DNA of 57,426 nucleotides from Nitrospira sp. (lineage in GTDB: Bacteria > Nitrospirota > Nitrospiria > Nitrospirales > Nitrospiraceae). Position numbers and translations under genes: made by a program. Of this stretch, positions 1-9,046 are shown in pieces. The DNA lies in the NCBI GenBank assembly GCA_015903945.1, contig JABMDL010000006.1, positions 1-57,426 of the forward strand, given 5' to 3'. The first letter of the stretch is position 1; each line of letters starts with the position of its first letter. The notes below the pieces were generated by a model that made no database searches, had not been told where the DNA came from, and was given only the letters and a program-made list of their open reading frames with translations.

Positions 1-1
1 G

Positions 2-226
2 AGCTTGTATCTGCTTTGCCGGCAGGGTGAGTTACGGTCGCCCATCGCGTGGGCGACGGCAGGCATGGCGGCGCTGTTTGTCAAACATTTTCCCCGTCAT
101 CTCGCCGGCGTGCATGCTCCGGAGGCTTTGCCTCGGGAGATCCGGCGCGCGATCCTGCGCGATGCACGCGCCCGAGGTTTTCGTATCGTGAAACGTGTGA
201 CATTACGGGCGCCGCGTGATCTCTGA
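2..226 (+). CDS. C-terminal end of a saccharopine-dehydrogenase-like protein (partial)
   Basis: The reading frame is already open at the left edge, so only the last 74 codons are visible. The segment contains a TAGMAAL stretch followed by GVHAPEALP and an amphipathic helix ending in a GFRI-type strand. This order resembles the C-terminus of saccharopine dehydrogenase and carboxynorspermidine synthase-like proteins, where a Gly-Val-x-x-Pro-Glu motif precedes the last helix. Family membership is inferred from that short motif only; the NAD(P)-binding domain would lie outside the window. The next gene begins about 160 bp downstream, after a hairpin-forming repeat that could also end this transcript. 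Confidence 0.5.
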   Translation, partial: SLYLLCRQGELRSPIAWATAGMAALFVKHFPRHLAGVHAPEALPREIRRAILRDARARGFRIVKRVTLRAPRDL

Positions 227-284
227 CCGGTCCCGGGTCCGCGCCTTGCGCCGTCTTTTCAGCGGGTGCTAAGATCCTCACAAG

Positions 285-370
285 CAAGGCTAAGGCTCAG
301 GTCAAGGTTGAGTTTCGGAAACGTTGCCTTGCCCATAGCGAGCCTGAACCTCAGCCTTAACCTTAGCCTG
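285..370. repeat. Stuttering inverted repeat (hairpin) between genes
   Basis: The left arm (about 285-312) is built from near-repeats of AAGGCT/CAAGG units. The right arm (about 339-370) is its degenerate reverse complement, built from CCTGAACCTCAGCC-like units. The two arms can fold into a long imperfect hairpin of about 28 bp. It sits between two same-strand genes and may work as a transcription attenuator. No protein can be supported here. Confidence 0.6.
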
Positions 371-384
371 GTTCCAATCTGACC

Positions 385-651
385 ATGCCCAACATCACAT
401 TACTTGTCTCGCCTAGTTGCGGCGCCTGTCCCTCGGCTAAGAGCCTGTGGAAGCAGCTCAAAGTGAAGTACAGTTTTTCCTATCGAGAAGTGGATATCAC
501 GACGAAAGACGGTCAAGAGTTGGCGGATCGCCATTCCGTCCGTGCGGTACCCGCCACCATCATCGACGGGCGATTGACGTTCGTCGGGGTTCCGAGCCGG
601 GAGAGCGCCGAAAAGGCCATTCAATTAAAGCTGAAACAGCGGGAGGGGTAG
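385..651 (+). CDS. Small thioredoxin/glutaredoxin-fold protein with a CGAC active site
   Basis: This 88-residue protein has a beta strand (ITLLVSP) leading directly into the CxxC motif Cys12-Gly-Ala-Cys15. A second strand (SFSYREVDIT) follows, and a cis-proline loop (VRAVPATII) comes after it. That is the compact layout of glutaredoxin-like or bacterial single-domain thioredoxins, so a thiol-disulfide exchange role in the cytoplasm is likely. There is no signal peptide. The ATG at 385 has only a weak Shine-Dalgarno sequence. The gene is followed after 7 bp by a tiny zinc-ribbon gene in the same direction, so the two are probably cotranscribed. The redox partner is unknown. Confidence 0.8.
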   Translation: MPNITLLVSPSCGACPSAKSLWKQLKVKYSFSYREVDITTKDGQELADRHSVRAVPATIIDGRLTFVGVPSRESAEKAIQLKLKQREG

Positions 652-658
652 CAGAGCC

Positions 659-817
659 ATGGACGACGATGATAATGAGCTCCCGGATCTTCTCCCGCTC
701 ATTGCCAAGGGGCCTCCGCCGGATTGCCCGATCTGCGGCGATCCCATGTCCTTCATCGACGGGGATTGGGCCTGCGTCGATTGCAACGGCGAATTGCTGG
801 GACCGGAAACGGGCTAA
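659..817 (+). CDS. 52-residue zinc-ribbon protein
   Basis: An ATG at 659 opens a 52-codon frame ending in TAA at 815-817. The start is preceded by GGGAGGGG about 10 nt upstream, inside the end of the thioredoxin-fold gene. The product begins with an acidic stretch (MDDDDNE). It carries two CxxC knuckles, CPIC and CVDC, spaced by about 13 residues, the pattern of a rubredoxin-like zinc ribbon. No function is recognised. Its close spacing behind the redox protein suggests cotranscription and perhaps a joint role in metal or thiol chemistry; that is inference. Confidence 0.65.
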   Translation: MDDDDNELPDLLPLIAKGPPPDCPICGDPMSFIDGDWACVDCNGELLGPETG

Positions 818-821
818 TCGC

Positions 822-924
822 GTCGTTCGTGAAGCGTGAAGCGTATTTCGCAAGCAAAGATGAGACACACATTCTTTCTATCCTGCATTTCACGCTTCAC
901 GAGATACGCTTCACGAGATACGCT
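822..924. repeat. Dispersed palindromic repeat family A, copy 1
   Basis: This segment starts with TCGTTCGTGAAGCGTGAAG and ends with two copies of the complementary CGAGATACGCTTCACGA-type arm. The same core recurs at 12868, 14789, 15913, 18800 and 37731. The right end stops only 4 nt before the addB start codon, so the repeat forms the whole translation-initiation region of addB. Confidence 0.8.
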
Positions 925-928
925 GTAG

Positions 929-3900
929 ATGCTCCGCATCGTCACCGGTCGATTCCATCCTTCTCTCGAATCCGCTCTTGTTGATCATCTCGTACGCGCG
1001 AAGGCCACTGACACTCTTGCGCCGATTGGAATCTTCGTTCCATCCAAGCCGCTTGCCGATCGTCTTCGCACGCTGCTCGCCGTCGAGCATGGGCTGTCGC
1101 TGCTCAATCTGCATATCTTGACCTTCCATCAATTGGCTCTGCGTCTGGCCGGAGACGGGCAAGTCAATTGTCCGTTGCCGCGGGTCGTTGACGAGCTGTT
1201 CTTCGAGCAACTTGTCCGGCACATTGTTCACAGCACACTCAACAGCCAAGCTCCGTTACAACGGGTCGGGCAATCATCCGGCACATGGGGCGCACTCTGG
1301 GCGACGATTCGCGACTTGAAGGACGCGGGTGTCGAGCCCGGGCCGGCGTTGCAAGGCCTCCATGAAGGCTATTTCGAGGAAGAAGACCGGGAATGGCTCG
1401 GCGCACTTGTGGCACTCTACGCGGCGGTGAAGGAAGCGGGCAGGACGCTCGGGATTGGGACGCCGGACGACCTGGCTGAGGCGCTCATTTCCTCTGTGCC
1501 GACCGCTGCGTTCCTCCAGTCGCTGAGGAAAGTGTTCTATTACGGATTCTATGACCTGACGCAGGTGCAGCTGTCTCTGTTTGAAGCGGTCAGTCGAACC
1601 AAGGACACGACCCTATTCTTCCCCCTCGAAGGCGATCCGGCCTATGGATTCGCACGGCGATTTTTCGATCGCTATATCCAGCCGCTGGCGATGTCGGATG
1701 CTGCGGCGACTCGATTCGAGCAGGAATCGTTCACCACGGCCCAACATTCCGTCCAGCTCAGCATCCGGAGCGTCATCGGGGCAGAGGAAGAATTGGCGAC
1801 GACGTGCCGCACGATTCTCGATCTAATTGAGACTCACGGCTATCGATTCAACGAGATCGGCGTCATTGCCCGTACGCTGGATCCTTACAGTGCGCATCTC
1901 CAGCCGATCTTCGACCGCCATCGAATCCCCTTTTGCACGACCGCGTCGAGGCCGTTAATTCAGGAACCGATCTGCAAGCTCATCCTGCAGCTGGCCTCCC
2001 TGCCGGTGAACGATTTGTATCGCGCGTCGGTGCTGGATGTCGTGACGTCTCCGCTCTATACCACCGATTTGTATGATGCCCTGTCGGCGTTCTACCGGCC
2101 CGAACAGTGGAAACAGCTGGTTCAAGCCCTGCACATTACGCACGGGGTCGAGGAGTGGACACGCCTGGAGCCGGCGAGCCACGTGTCATTCATGCTCGAT
2201 GGCGAGGAGCGCCTCGCGGATGCTCTGGCCATTCCGCCGGAGGTGATCGGTCTGTTTTGGCAGGTGGTCTCACAGCTTATCCAAGACTGTTCGGTCCTGC
2301 CATCGCGCGGAACGATCAGCCGGATGGTCATGGCTTGTCGAACACTCGTCGAACGGCGCCTGCGCCGACCTGATGCAGGGGAATCACCCGCCGAGGACGC
2401 GCAGCCGGCCCGCCTAGCCACGATATGGGACGCCATAGACCGTATCTGGCTGACCCTCATCGAATTGGAACCGCTCAACGAAGAGATGACCTGGGCTGAA
2501 TTTGTCGAGCTGCTGACCCATGCATTCGAGCAAACGGCGACGCCCCTGCACGATGGCTCATCACAGGGGGTCATGGTCTTCGACGTGATGGCGGCACGAG
2601 GGGTGCCTTTCAAAGGCCTGTTTGTCCTTGGTGTGAACGACAAAGTGTTCCCCCGCTACATCCGGGAAGATGCCTTTCTTCGGGACCGCCATCGGCGCGT
2701 GCTCGACGAGACACTTGGATTTAAGATCGACGAGAAGCTGACAGCGTACGGAGCAGAGACATTGCTCTTCCATCTGGTCTGTCAGGCGGCGCGCCAACGG
2801 CTCTACCTCTCTTATCAACGGGCCGATGAATCAGGACGCATGTTGGCCGCCTCTCCGTATCTCGGGGAAGCCCGGCGCCGGTTCGGTCAGGATGAACAAC
2901 CGATAGAGATGGTGCCTCGCCGTCTGAGCGATCAAGTGCTGCAGCGGCCGGCGATCAAACTGTTTCTCCCTCCGGCTGAACTGACGCGGTGGCTGGCCCT
3001 GAACGGGCAAAGCCCGACCGAGCTCGTACAGGCGTTCGGCCGCGATGCGGAAACCTTCCGCCATGCGGCCGAGGCGCTCGGTCGAATCGAAGAGGATGGC
3101 GTGACACTGAGTCCTTTCGATGGGATGACCGGAGCGGTCGAGCCGCATTGGACCAGGCTCCTCGAACGGGGTATCGCCCCGACGCCGCTCGAACGGTATG
3201 CGCGGTGCCCCTTCCAATATTTTGCCGCGGATGTGCTGCGGCTCGAACCAAGCCGCACGGCACTCGGGCAAGAACCGGATGCGGCGCTGGTCGGGACCCT
3301 CTGCCACGCCGCGTTGCGCCGTTGTTATGAACACCTCGTGCAGGCCGGGTGGCCGGCTGAACGGGTGGCAGACGAGGCCATCGAACAGATGGTCCGTGCG
3401 TCGGTCGAACAGGCGGCGACAGACCTGGATGCGCAGCATCGAACGGGCCACTATCTGCTGTGGGAGCTGGCCAAAGAACAGATGATGACGCTCGTGCAAG
3501 CGACGGTGAAAGCCGACGAAGCTGAACAAGCCGAGGCTCCACATGAACCGATCGCCTTTGAGGTGGATGGTGCAGGAACAATTCCCGGTGTTCTTGACGA
3601 AGGATTGTTGAAGATCCGTGGCCGCATCGATCGGCTCGATCGAAACCGACACTCCGGCGCCGTACGCGTGCTCGATTATAAATTCAAGGTCGGCTCAGCC
3701 ATGAAACCGGAAGACCGTCACCTGGCCCAGTCCGCGGTCCGCGGGTATCGGCTGCAGCCTCCGCTCTATAGTTGTCTCATCGTTCCGGGGCAGCCTGCAC
3801 CGAGCCAGGTGCAGTTCCTGTTTCTCGCTCCCCAATGGCCGGCTGCAATCAGTCGTTCGACGTTTGAAACGATGTCGTGGGCATCAGATACCGGGGCGCT

Positions 3901-4099
3901 CATTCGGCGCACGATCAGCACGCTGGTGGCCGGAATTCGGGCCGGGCGGTTTTTCATTCTTCCGGACGGCTATTGCGACGGATGCGAATTCCGAGTGGTC
4001 TGTCGGCGAGAACATGCTCCAACGTGGTGGCGAGCCTATCGCGCGGCCGAACCGAAAGCGCTGAAGCTGCTTCGGACCCAGAAGGTGGCCGATGACTAA
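929..4099 (+). CDS. addB: AddB-like subunit of an ATP-dependent helicase-nuclease
   Basis: This 1056-residue protein resembles the B subunit of AddAB enzymes, which resect double-strand breaks for recombination. The N-terminus (IVTGRFHPSLE...) lacks a usable Walker A motif, in keeping with the degenerate helicase of AddB. The C-terminal third has a RecB-type PD-(D/E)xK nuclease: GTLCHAAL, GRIDRLD and VLDYKFK. One cysteine in YARCPFQYF (about residue 759) and three in a CDGC-x5-C cluster (about 1016-1025) match the four ligands of the AddB iron-sulfur cluster. The gene overlaps addA by 8 bp, which implies translational coupling. The start codon has no clear Shine-Dalgarno sequence because a dispersed repeat abuts it. 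Confidence 0.85.
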   Translation: MLRIVTGRFHPSLESALVDHLVRAKATDTLAPIGIFVPSKPLADRLRTLLAVEHGLSLLNLHILTFHQLALRLAGDGQVNCPLPRVVDELFFEQLVRHIVHSTLNSQAPLQRVGQSSGTWGALWATIRDLKDAGVEPGPALQGLHEGYFEEEDREWLGALVALYAAVKEAGRTLGIGTPDDLAEALISSVPTAAFLQSLRKVFYYGFYDLTQVQLSLFEAVSRTKDTTLFFPLEGDPAYGFARRFFDRYIQPLAMSDAAATRFEQESFTTAQHSVQLSIRSVIGAEEELATTCRTILDLIETHGYRFNEIGVIARTLDPYSAHLQPIFDRHRIPFCTTASRPLIQEPICKLILQLASLPVNDLYRASVLDVVTSPLYTTDLYDALSAFYRPEQWKQLVQALHITHGVEEWTRLEPASHVSFMLDGEERLADALAIPPEVIGLFWQVVSQLIQDCSVLPSRGTISRMVMACRTLVERRLRRPDAGESPAEDAQPARLATIWDAIDRIWLTLIELEPLNEEMTWAEFVELLTHAFEQTATPLHDGSSQGVMVFDVMAARGVPFKGLFVLGVNDKVFPRYIREDAFLRDRHRRVLDETLGFKIDEKLTAYGAETLLFHLVCQAARQRLYLSYQRADESGRMLAASPYLGEARRRFGQDEQPIEMVPRRLSDQVLQRPAIKLFLPPAELTRWLALNGQSPTELVQAFGRDAETFRHAAEALGRIEEDGVTLSPFDGMTGAVEPHWTRLLERGIAPTPLERYARCPFQYFAADVLRLEPSRTALGQEPDAALVGTLCHAALRRCYEHLVQAGWPAERVADEAIEQMVRASVEQAATDLDAQHRTGHYLLWELAKEQMMTLVQATVKADEAEQAEAPHEPIAFEVDGAGTIPGVLDEGLLKIRGRIDRLDRNRHSGAVRVLDYKFKVGSAMKPEDRHLAQSAVRGYRLQPPLYSCLIVPGQPAPSQVQFLFLAPQWPAAISRSTFETMSWASDTGALIRRTISTLVAGIRAGRFFILPDGYCDGCEFRVVCRREHAPTWWRAYRAAEPKALKLLRTQKVADD

Positions 4100-7000
4100 C
4101 GAGCTCCTGATTCCGGATCGCATGGCTCGGGAGTCGGCCGAGACGACGTTCGATCGCAACGTCGTCGTCGTGGCCGGGGCGGGAACCGGCAAGACGACTC
4201 TGCTCGTGAATCGCCTCGTCTATCTACTCATGAAAGAGCCGGCTCCGGTCCCGATTACGCAGATCGTCGCCTTGACGTTCACCAACAAGGCGGCGACCGA
4301 GATGAAAGTGCGGCTGCGCGAGCGGCTCGCTGTCCTCGCCCATCCGCAGGGCGAGGGGATGCGGCCGGGCGACGGGGGAGCGGTCTCACCCGAAGACTTG
4401 CGAGAACGCTACAGGCTTAGCGGCGACGAAATTGCGGAACGTGCCCGGGCGGGACTCGATGATATCGAAAAGGCCCAGATCGGTACGCTTCACAGTTTTG
4501 CCGCGCACCTCTTGCGGCTCCATCCGCTGGAGAGCGGCGTTGATCCCGATTTCAAAGAAGACGACGGCGCGCGATTTGACGAACAGTTCACCGTTGCGTG
4601 GGATTGCTGGCTCGACCAGGAATTGAGCCCAGCCGGAGTACACCATCACCAGTGGCGATCGGTGTTGGCGTCAACCACTCTCGAATCGGTCCGATCGCTG
4701 GCCTGGTCTTTGTGCAGTGAATTAGTCGATCTCAATGTTCTACAGCAGCAACTGGCCTCGACAGTGGTGTCGCCGGCCCTGTCGGAATGGATGCGGCAAC
4801 TGGGCGCCCGGGCGGAGCAACTCATGGACCTCTATGACCGGCCGAAACGCCGTAAGGCCGAGCACATGCTTGCCGCCACGGTATCGCTGTTGCGTCTGGT
4901 GGCGGAAAAGGGGTTGGAGGGCCGGCACGACTTGACGTTGTCGGAACGTGAATGGCTCGGCAAAGAGCTGGGAAACGTAGTCGCGGGATGGGAGAAGGGC
5001 GATTTCAGAGAGGCCGCTACGATGATCCAGACGGCACAACAGCTTCTGTCGGTCGATCATGCATTCCTGAACGACCTGTTGAACTTGCTCGGTCCGGTCG
5101 TACGGAGCATCCGCGAAACCTTCGCCCGGCAGGGCTGGCTTTCCTTTGATGGGTTGCTGTCGCGGGCTCGGGCGCTGCTGTTCGAACACCCGTCTGTCCG
5201 TGAACGGATTAAACGGGACTATCGCGCCGTGTTGGTCGATGAGTTTCAGGACACCGACCCGGTGCAGTACGAAATCATCCTCGCCGTCTCGGAGCGGCAG
5301 GGGAGCCAGACGGCTCATTGGCGTGATATGGCGCTCGAACCGGGGAAACTTTTTATTGTTGGAGATCCCAAACAGTCGATCTATGCCTTTCGGCGCGCCG
5401 ATATCGAGGCCTTTGATCGGGTCGTGGAGAAAGTCGCGGCTGATGGCGGCATAGTACGGACACTGACGACGAATTTCAGAAGCGACGCCGCAGTCTTGGA
5501 GCCGGTGAATGAGGTCTTCGATCGGTTGTTCGAGCGCCGGCCGCTGGTCCAGCCGGCGAACGTTCGATTGGAGGTACGCCCCCAACGGCGCCCGGCATCC
5601 ATCGAGCCTGGAGTGCGTCTCTGTGTCACGACGCCGAACGGGGACGCAGACACGTTCGACGCGGCAGGGGCGACAAGAGCCGAGAGTGAGGTGCTGGCTC
5701 GCTGGCTGATGGACGAGGTCCTGAGCCGCCCTTCGGTGAAACCGGGCCATGTGGCCTTGTTGTTCCGAAAGCTCACGCAGGCCGATGCCTATCTCGATGC
5801 CTTGCGCCGTCACGATATCCCCTACGTCATCGAGGGAGAAAAGCATTTCTATCGCCGCCAAGAGGTGATCGATCTCGTCAATCTGTTGCGTGTCGTGGAT
5901 CATCCTCATGACGAGATCGCCTTGACCGGTCTCCTGCGCGCACCGCTGGGAGGGCTGACGGATCGGGACCTCTATGAGCTCAAGCAGGCGGGGCACTTTA
6001 ATTATCTCCATGCCGCGCACCTCGATACATGGACGCATGCCCGCGCTGCTGCCGTCAGGCGGCTCTATGAACATCTGGCCTGGCTCCACCGGGCCATGCC
6101 GGTTCTCCCTTTGGCCGAAGCGATCGAACTGCTGTTCGACCGATTGCCCCTTCTTGAGCTGGCCGCTGCGTCGCTCCATGGCGAACAGGCCGTGGCGAAT
6201 CTCATGAAGGTCAAACAGACGGCCGCGTCATTGGCCGACCGGCCCCATATGACTCTGAGTGGATTCGTGGATCTCATGATCAGCAGGCTGGAAGAACAAC
6301 CGGACGAGTCGGAGAGCCCGCTTGCCGAGGAGTCCCTCGAAGCCGTGCATGTGTTGACGATTCACAAAGCCAAGGGGTTGGAATTTCCGATCGTCGTGCT
6401 GCCGGGACTTCATCAGGGGAGCGGGCGGGAACGGAGCACCCCGCAGGTTTCCTATGATTGGTCGAGCGGAACCTATGGCCTTTCCCTGGACCAGCGTCGG
6501 TCACTCGGCTCCTTGCTGGTCCAGCATAAGCTGCGGCTGCGTGAAGAAGCGGAACGGCGACGAGTGTTCTATGTGGGGATGACCAGAGCGAAGGAGTTGT
6601 TACTGTTGTCCGGGGGGATCACCGCCCGGTCTGTTGGCGAAACGGCCTTCGAGCTGCTGCAGAGCATCAGCGTGGGAGAGATTGGAGTAGCCTCGACCGA
6701 AGCCTTGAAAATCGGTAATGGCAGGATTCCCCATCGTGTTGTCACGGCACCGGAACGAAGGCGCCCCCGCCGACGATTGGACGGGGCCGCCGGCGCAGCA
6801 TTGATCGATCCACGAGAAATGGCGGCTTTGTGGGGGGTACGAAGGGCTCGATGGACAGAAGCCCGTAAGACTCCGCAATCCGTGACGCCGACGTCGCTGG
6901 GCAGAGGAGTGGTGGTGGTCAGGCGTGACATGACTCCTGTTCGACACCATGCGGCGGTTGGCCGGTTGGCCGGTGTGGTGGTCCATCGCCTGCTCGAGCA

Positions 7001-7445
7001 ATGGGATTTTTCGCAGGCCCCCTCCAAGTTACTGGGGCAGGCCGGCGCGGTCCTTCAGGCCGTCCTTGAGCCTGACGATCAGTCGCATGCTACAGCGGTT
7101 GCCGAGTCTGTGAACGAACTTCTTGCGGCCTTCGGGCAATCGGACGCCTATGCACGGCTCCAATCGTCGCAGATCCTTGGCCGTGAAGTCCCGTTCATCA
7201 TGCCGTGGGGTGACAGGCAATTGATGGAAGGGGTGATCGACGTGATCTACCGGCTTGATGGAGAGTTGTGGATCGCAGACTATAAAACGGATGCGGTCAC
7301 GATTGCCCAGGCCGCGGGTCGCGCAGAGCAGTATCGTGTGCAAGGTCAGGTATACAAGGCTGCGGTGAAACAAAGCCTGAGCGCCGAACCTCGATTGCAC
7401 CTGCTCTTTCTGCGGTGCGGCGCGGCGATTGAACTGGAGACCTAG
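4092..7445 (+). CDS. addA: AddA-like UvrD-family helicase-nuclease subunit
   Basis: This 1117-residue protein has the full set of superfamily 1A helicase motifs. Walker A is GAGTGKT (residues 29-35). Motif Ia is FTNKAATEM. Walker B is LVDEFQDTDP near residue 382. Motif III is VGDPKQSIYAFR, motif V lies in VHVLTIHKAKGLEFPIV, and motif VI is RRVFYVGMTRAKE. The C-terminus carries a RecB-like nuclease domain with GVIDVIY and IADYKTD. With the overlapping addB it should form the complex that unwinds and resects broken DNA ends. The name AddA rather than RecB rests on the partner being AddB-like; no RecC or RecD gene is present. Confidence 0.88.
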   Translation: MTNELLIPDRMARESAETTFDRNVVVVAGAGTGKTTLLVNRLVYLLMKEPAPVPITQIVALTFTNKAATEMKVRLRERLAVLAHPQGEGMRPGDGGAVSPEDLRERYRLSGDEIAERARAGLDDIEKAQIGTLHSFAAHLLRLHPLESGVDPDFKEDDGARFDEQFTVAWDCWLDQELSPAGVHHHQWRSVLASTTLESVRSLAWSLCSELVDLNVLQQQLASTVVSPALSEWMRQLGARAEQLMDLYDRPKRRKAEHMLAATVSLLRLVAEKGLEGRHDLTLSEREWLGKELGNVVAGWEKGDFREAATMIQTAQQLLSVDHAFLNDLLNLLGPVVRSIRETFARQGWLSFDGLLSRARALLFEHPSVRERIKRDYRAVLVDEFQDTDPVQYEIILAVSERQGSQTAHWRDMALEPGKLFIVGDPKQSIYAFRRADIEAFDRVVEKVAADGGIVRTLTTNFRSDAAVLEPVNEVFDRLFERRPLVQPANVRLEVRPQRRPASIEPGVRLCVTTPNGDADTFDAAGATRAESEVLARWLMDEVLSRPSVKPGHVALLFRKLTQADAYLDALRRHDIPYVIEGEKHFYRRQEVIDLVNLLRVVDHPHDEIALTGLLRAPLGGLTDRDLYELKQAGHFNYLHAAHLDTWTHARAAAVRRLYEHLAWLHRAMPVLPLAEAIELLFDRLPLLELAAASLHGEQAVANLMKVKQTAASLADRPHMTLSGFVDLMISRLEEQPDESESPLAEESLEAVHVLTIHKAKGLEFPIVVLPGLHQGSGRERSTPQVSYDWSSGTYGLSLDQRRSLGSLLVQHKLRLREEAERRRVFYVGMTRAKELLLLSGGITARSVGETAFELLQSISVGEIGVASTEALKIGNGRIPHRVVTAPERRRPRRRLDGAAGAALIDPREMAALWGVRRARWTEARKTPQSVTPTSLGRGVVVVRRDMTPVRHHAAVGRLAGVVVHRLLEQWDFSQAPSKLLGQAGAVLQAVLEPDDQSHATAVAESVNELLAAFGQSDAYARLQSSQILGREVPFIMPWGDRQLMEGVIDVIYRLDGELWIADYKTDAVTIAQAAGRAEQYRVQGQVYKAAVKQSLSAEPRLHLLFLRCGAAIELET

Positions 7446-7455
7446 GGATTTTGTA

Positions 7456-7833
7456 ATGGCCGGGCGCGCGCATATCTCATCTGAAGGTTTTGCAAAGCTG
7501 GTTCAGCAGGCGATTGCCGATCTGCCGCCTCCCTACGCCAAGCTGATGGAATCGATCGCTGTCGTGGTGGAGGAGGAGCCGCCGCGAGAGGTGCTGGAAG
7601 ACCTCGAACTCGACAGCGAGGACGATCTGCTGGGGCTCTATCAAGGCCAGTCATTGGCCGAAGAGTCGTTCTTTATGGCGGGCGGGACGCAGCCGGCGAA
7701 GATTTCGATTTATCGGGGGCCGATCCTCCGCCAGTGTGAGACTGCGGAGGAGGTGGTGCAAGAGGTCTACGACACCGTGGTGCACGAACTGGGGCACCAT
7801 GTCGGATTGGACGACGACGAGATGCCGTACTGA
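7456..7833 (+). CDS. Minimal zincin metallopeptidase family protein
   Basis: The product of about 125 residues ends in HELGHHVGLDDDEM, which contains the HExGHHxGxDD signature of the small MMP-like (DUF1025) zincins. The two histidines and glutamate of HELGHH plus the following aspartate would bind zinc and activate water. The N-terminal part is acidic. The ATG at 7456 was chosen because AGGGA lies about 7 nt upstream; an upstream in-frame start would overlap addA. It follows addA by 10 bp and may be the last gene of that operon. Physiological substrates of this family are not known. Confidence 0.85.
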   Translation: MAGRAHISSEGFAKLVQQAIADLPPPYAKLMESIAVVVEEEPPREVLEDLELDSEDDLLGLYQGQSLAEESFFMAGGTQPAKISIYRGPILRQCETAEEVVQEVYDTVVHELGHHVGLDDDEMPY

Positions 7834-7838
7834 AAACA

Positions 7839-7922
7839 GTGCTGAGGTGCGAGTGCTGGGTGCTGAGTGTGAAAGGTTGATCTCCGATTGTACGCAGCAC
7901 TCAGGACTCGGTACTCAAGACT
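7839..7922. repeat. Stuttering inverted repeat between convergent genes
   Basis: The left arm holds GTGCTGAGGTGCGAGTGCTG-like units and the right arm holds CAGCACTCAGGACTCGG-like units. Together they form a long imperfect hairpin between the metallopeptidase gene and the 3' end of lgt. The right arm reaches over the lgt stop codon. It probably serves as a two-way transcription end. Confidence 0.6.
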
Positions 7923-8718
7923 CTCGTTTGCGTTGGGAGAATCCCCAGACCAGCATGACTATTCCAATCACGACCATGGGAACAGAAAGAATCTGTCCCA
8001 TGGTGATTTGACTGAACATAAAGCCGATGTGCTGATCCGGCTCTCGGAAAAGTTCTGCGAACAACCGGCAGAGGCCGTAGCCGGTCAGAAAACTCCAGAA
8101 GATCGTGCCCGGCGGCGTGGTCCACCGTCCGATGGTCCAGAGCACGGTGAACAGCAGCAGGCCCTCAAGCCCCGCTTCATAGAGTTGGGAGGGATGCCGG
8201 CAGGCCGGACCTGCTCCGGGGAATACCATGCACCACTCCACGTCGGTTGCCCTTCCGTAGAGCTCGCCGTTAATGAAGTTGCCGAGCCGGCCGAATCCGA
8301 GCCCGATCGGGGTGACGGCCGCGGCCAAATCCGCGACCGTATAGACAGGGATGCCACTTCGCTTGCTGAACCATAGCAGTGCCACAATTGTGCCGAGCAG
8401 GCCGCCGTGAAAGGACATGCCGCCCTCCCAGACGGCGATGATTTTCAGGGGATGCTCCGAGTAGTAGGGGAAATTGTAGAACAGGGTGTATCCGATTCTT
8501 CCGCCAAGAAACACGCCCAAGGCTGCGAAGACCACCATGTCGTAGACTTGATCCGGTGCAATGGGCAGATGCTCGCGAGCCGTTTTCTGTTTGATCAACA
8601 GGTACGCGGCGGAAAGGCCAATCAAGTACATCAACCCGTACCAGCGAAATTGCACAGGGCCAAGCGCGAAAAAGACCGGATCGATGTTGGGGAACTGAAT
8701 TGCGGCAAACGAGCCCAC
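7915..8718 (-). CDS. lgt: Phosphatidylglycerol-prolipoprotein diacylglyceryl transferase
   Basis: Lgt moves diacylglycerol from phosphatidylglycerol onto the lipobox cysteine of prolipoproteins in the inner membrane. The 267-residue protein has about seven hydrophobic segments. It shows the family motifs FRWYGLMY near the N-terminus, GGMSFHGGLLG, and the Lgt signature FGRLGNFINGELYGR. The start is taken as GTG at 8718 (VGSFAAIQF) because AGGAGG sits 4 nt before it; a longer frame to 8844 adds 42 residues unlike the family. The gene converges with the metallopeptidase gene. At least one client lipoprotein is encoded in this window, at 24794-25558. Confidence 0.93.
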   Translation of the reverse strand: MGSFAAIQFPNIDPVFFALGPVQFRWYGLMYLIGLSAAYLLIKQKTAREHLPIAPDQVYDMVVFAALGVFLGGRIGYTLFYNFPYYSEHPLKIIAVWEGGMSFHGGLLGTIVALLWFSKRSGIPVYTVADLAAAVTPIGLGFGRLGNFINGELYGRATDVEWCMVFPGAGPACRHPSQLYEAGLEGLLLFTVLWTIGRWTTPPGTIFWSFLTGYGLCRLFAELFREPDQHIGFMFSQITMGQILSVPMVVIGIVMLVWGFSQRKRES

Positions 8719-8869
8719 ACTGCCTCCTGGTAATAGCTGCGGATCATATGGGAGGCGGTTCTCCTTTGCAAGCTGATTGGTGAGTGGTTGGTATGCGGGG
8801 TGATATTCTCGCAAATCGGCTCTGGTGGCTATGTGGAGACGCATGACTGTTGGTTTTCTGAAACGATTG

Positions 8870-8887
8870 TGTCACGAGCTGTTGGCA
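8870..8887. promoter_or_regulatory. Candidate GlrR/QseF-type activator site
   Basis: TGTC-N10-GGCA lies here, one base away from the TGTC-N10-GACA consensus recalled for enterobacterial GlrR. It is about 80 bp upstream of a candidate sigma-54 promoter, a normal position for an activator site. Only one site was found, so this is tentative. Confidence 0.25.
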
Positions 8888-8967
8888 AAACAAGACTGTT
8901 TATGAGCCAGACTTAATCGGTGAAGGCAGAGGGTAAATATTTCATCGGGATAGGAGCGGGTTGCGGC

Positions 8968-8983
8968 TGGCACGGTTGGTGCT
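8968..8983 (+). promoter_or_regulatory. Candidate sigma-54 promoter before the YtxH gene
   Basis: TGGCAC, five bases (GGTTG), then GTGCT gives the GG and GC pairs at the exact -24/-12 spacing. There is one mismatch to the TTGC box. The YtxH start codon is 64 bp downstream. The stretch 8719-9046 holds no gene. Confidence 0.4.
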
Positions 8984-9046
8984 CCAAGAATCAATCTGTA
9001 GAAACACTGTCACAAGGGCCAGTGCAACACCTAAGGGAGGTTCACC

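Noticed and set aside
4740..6179. Long minus-strand open frame opposite addA (479 codons)
   Set aside because: It is a shadow of addA in GC-rich sequence; its product lacks domain motifs and has the skewed composition of antisense translation.
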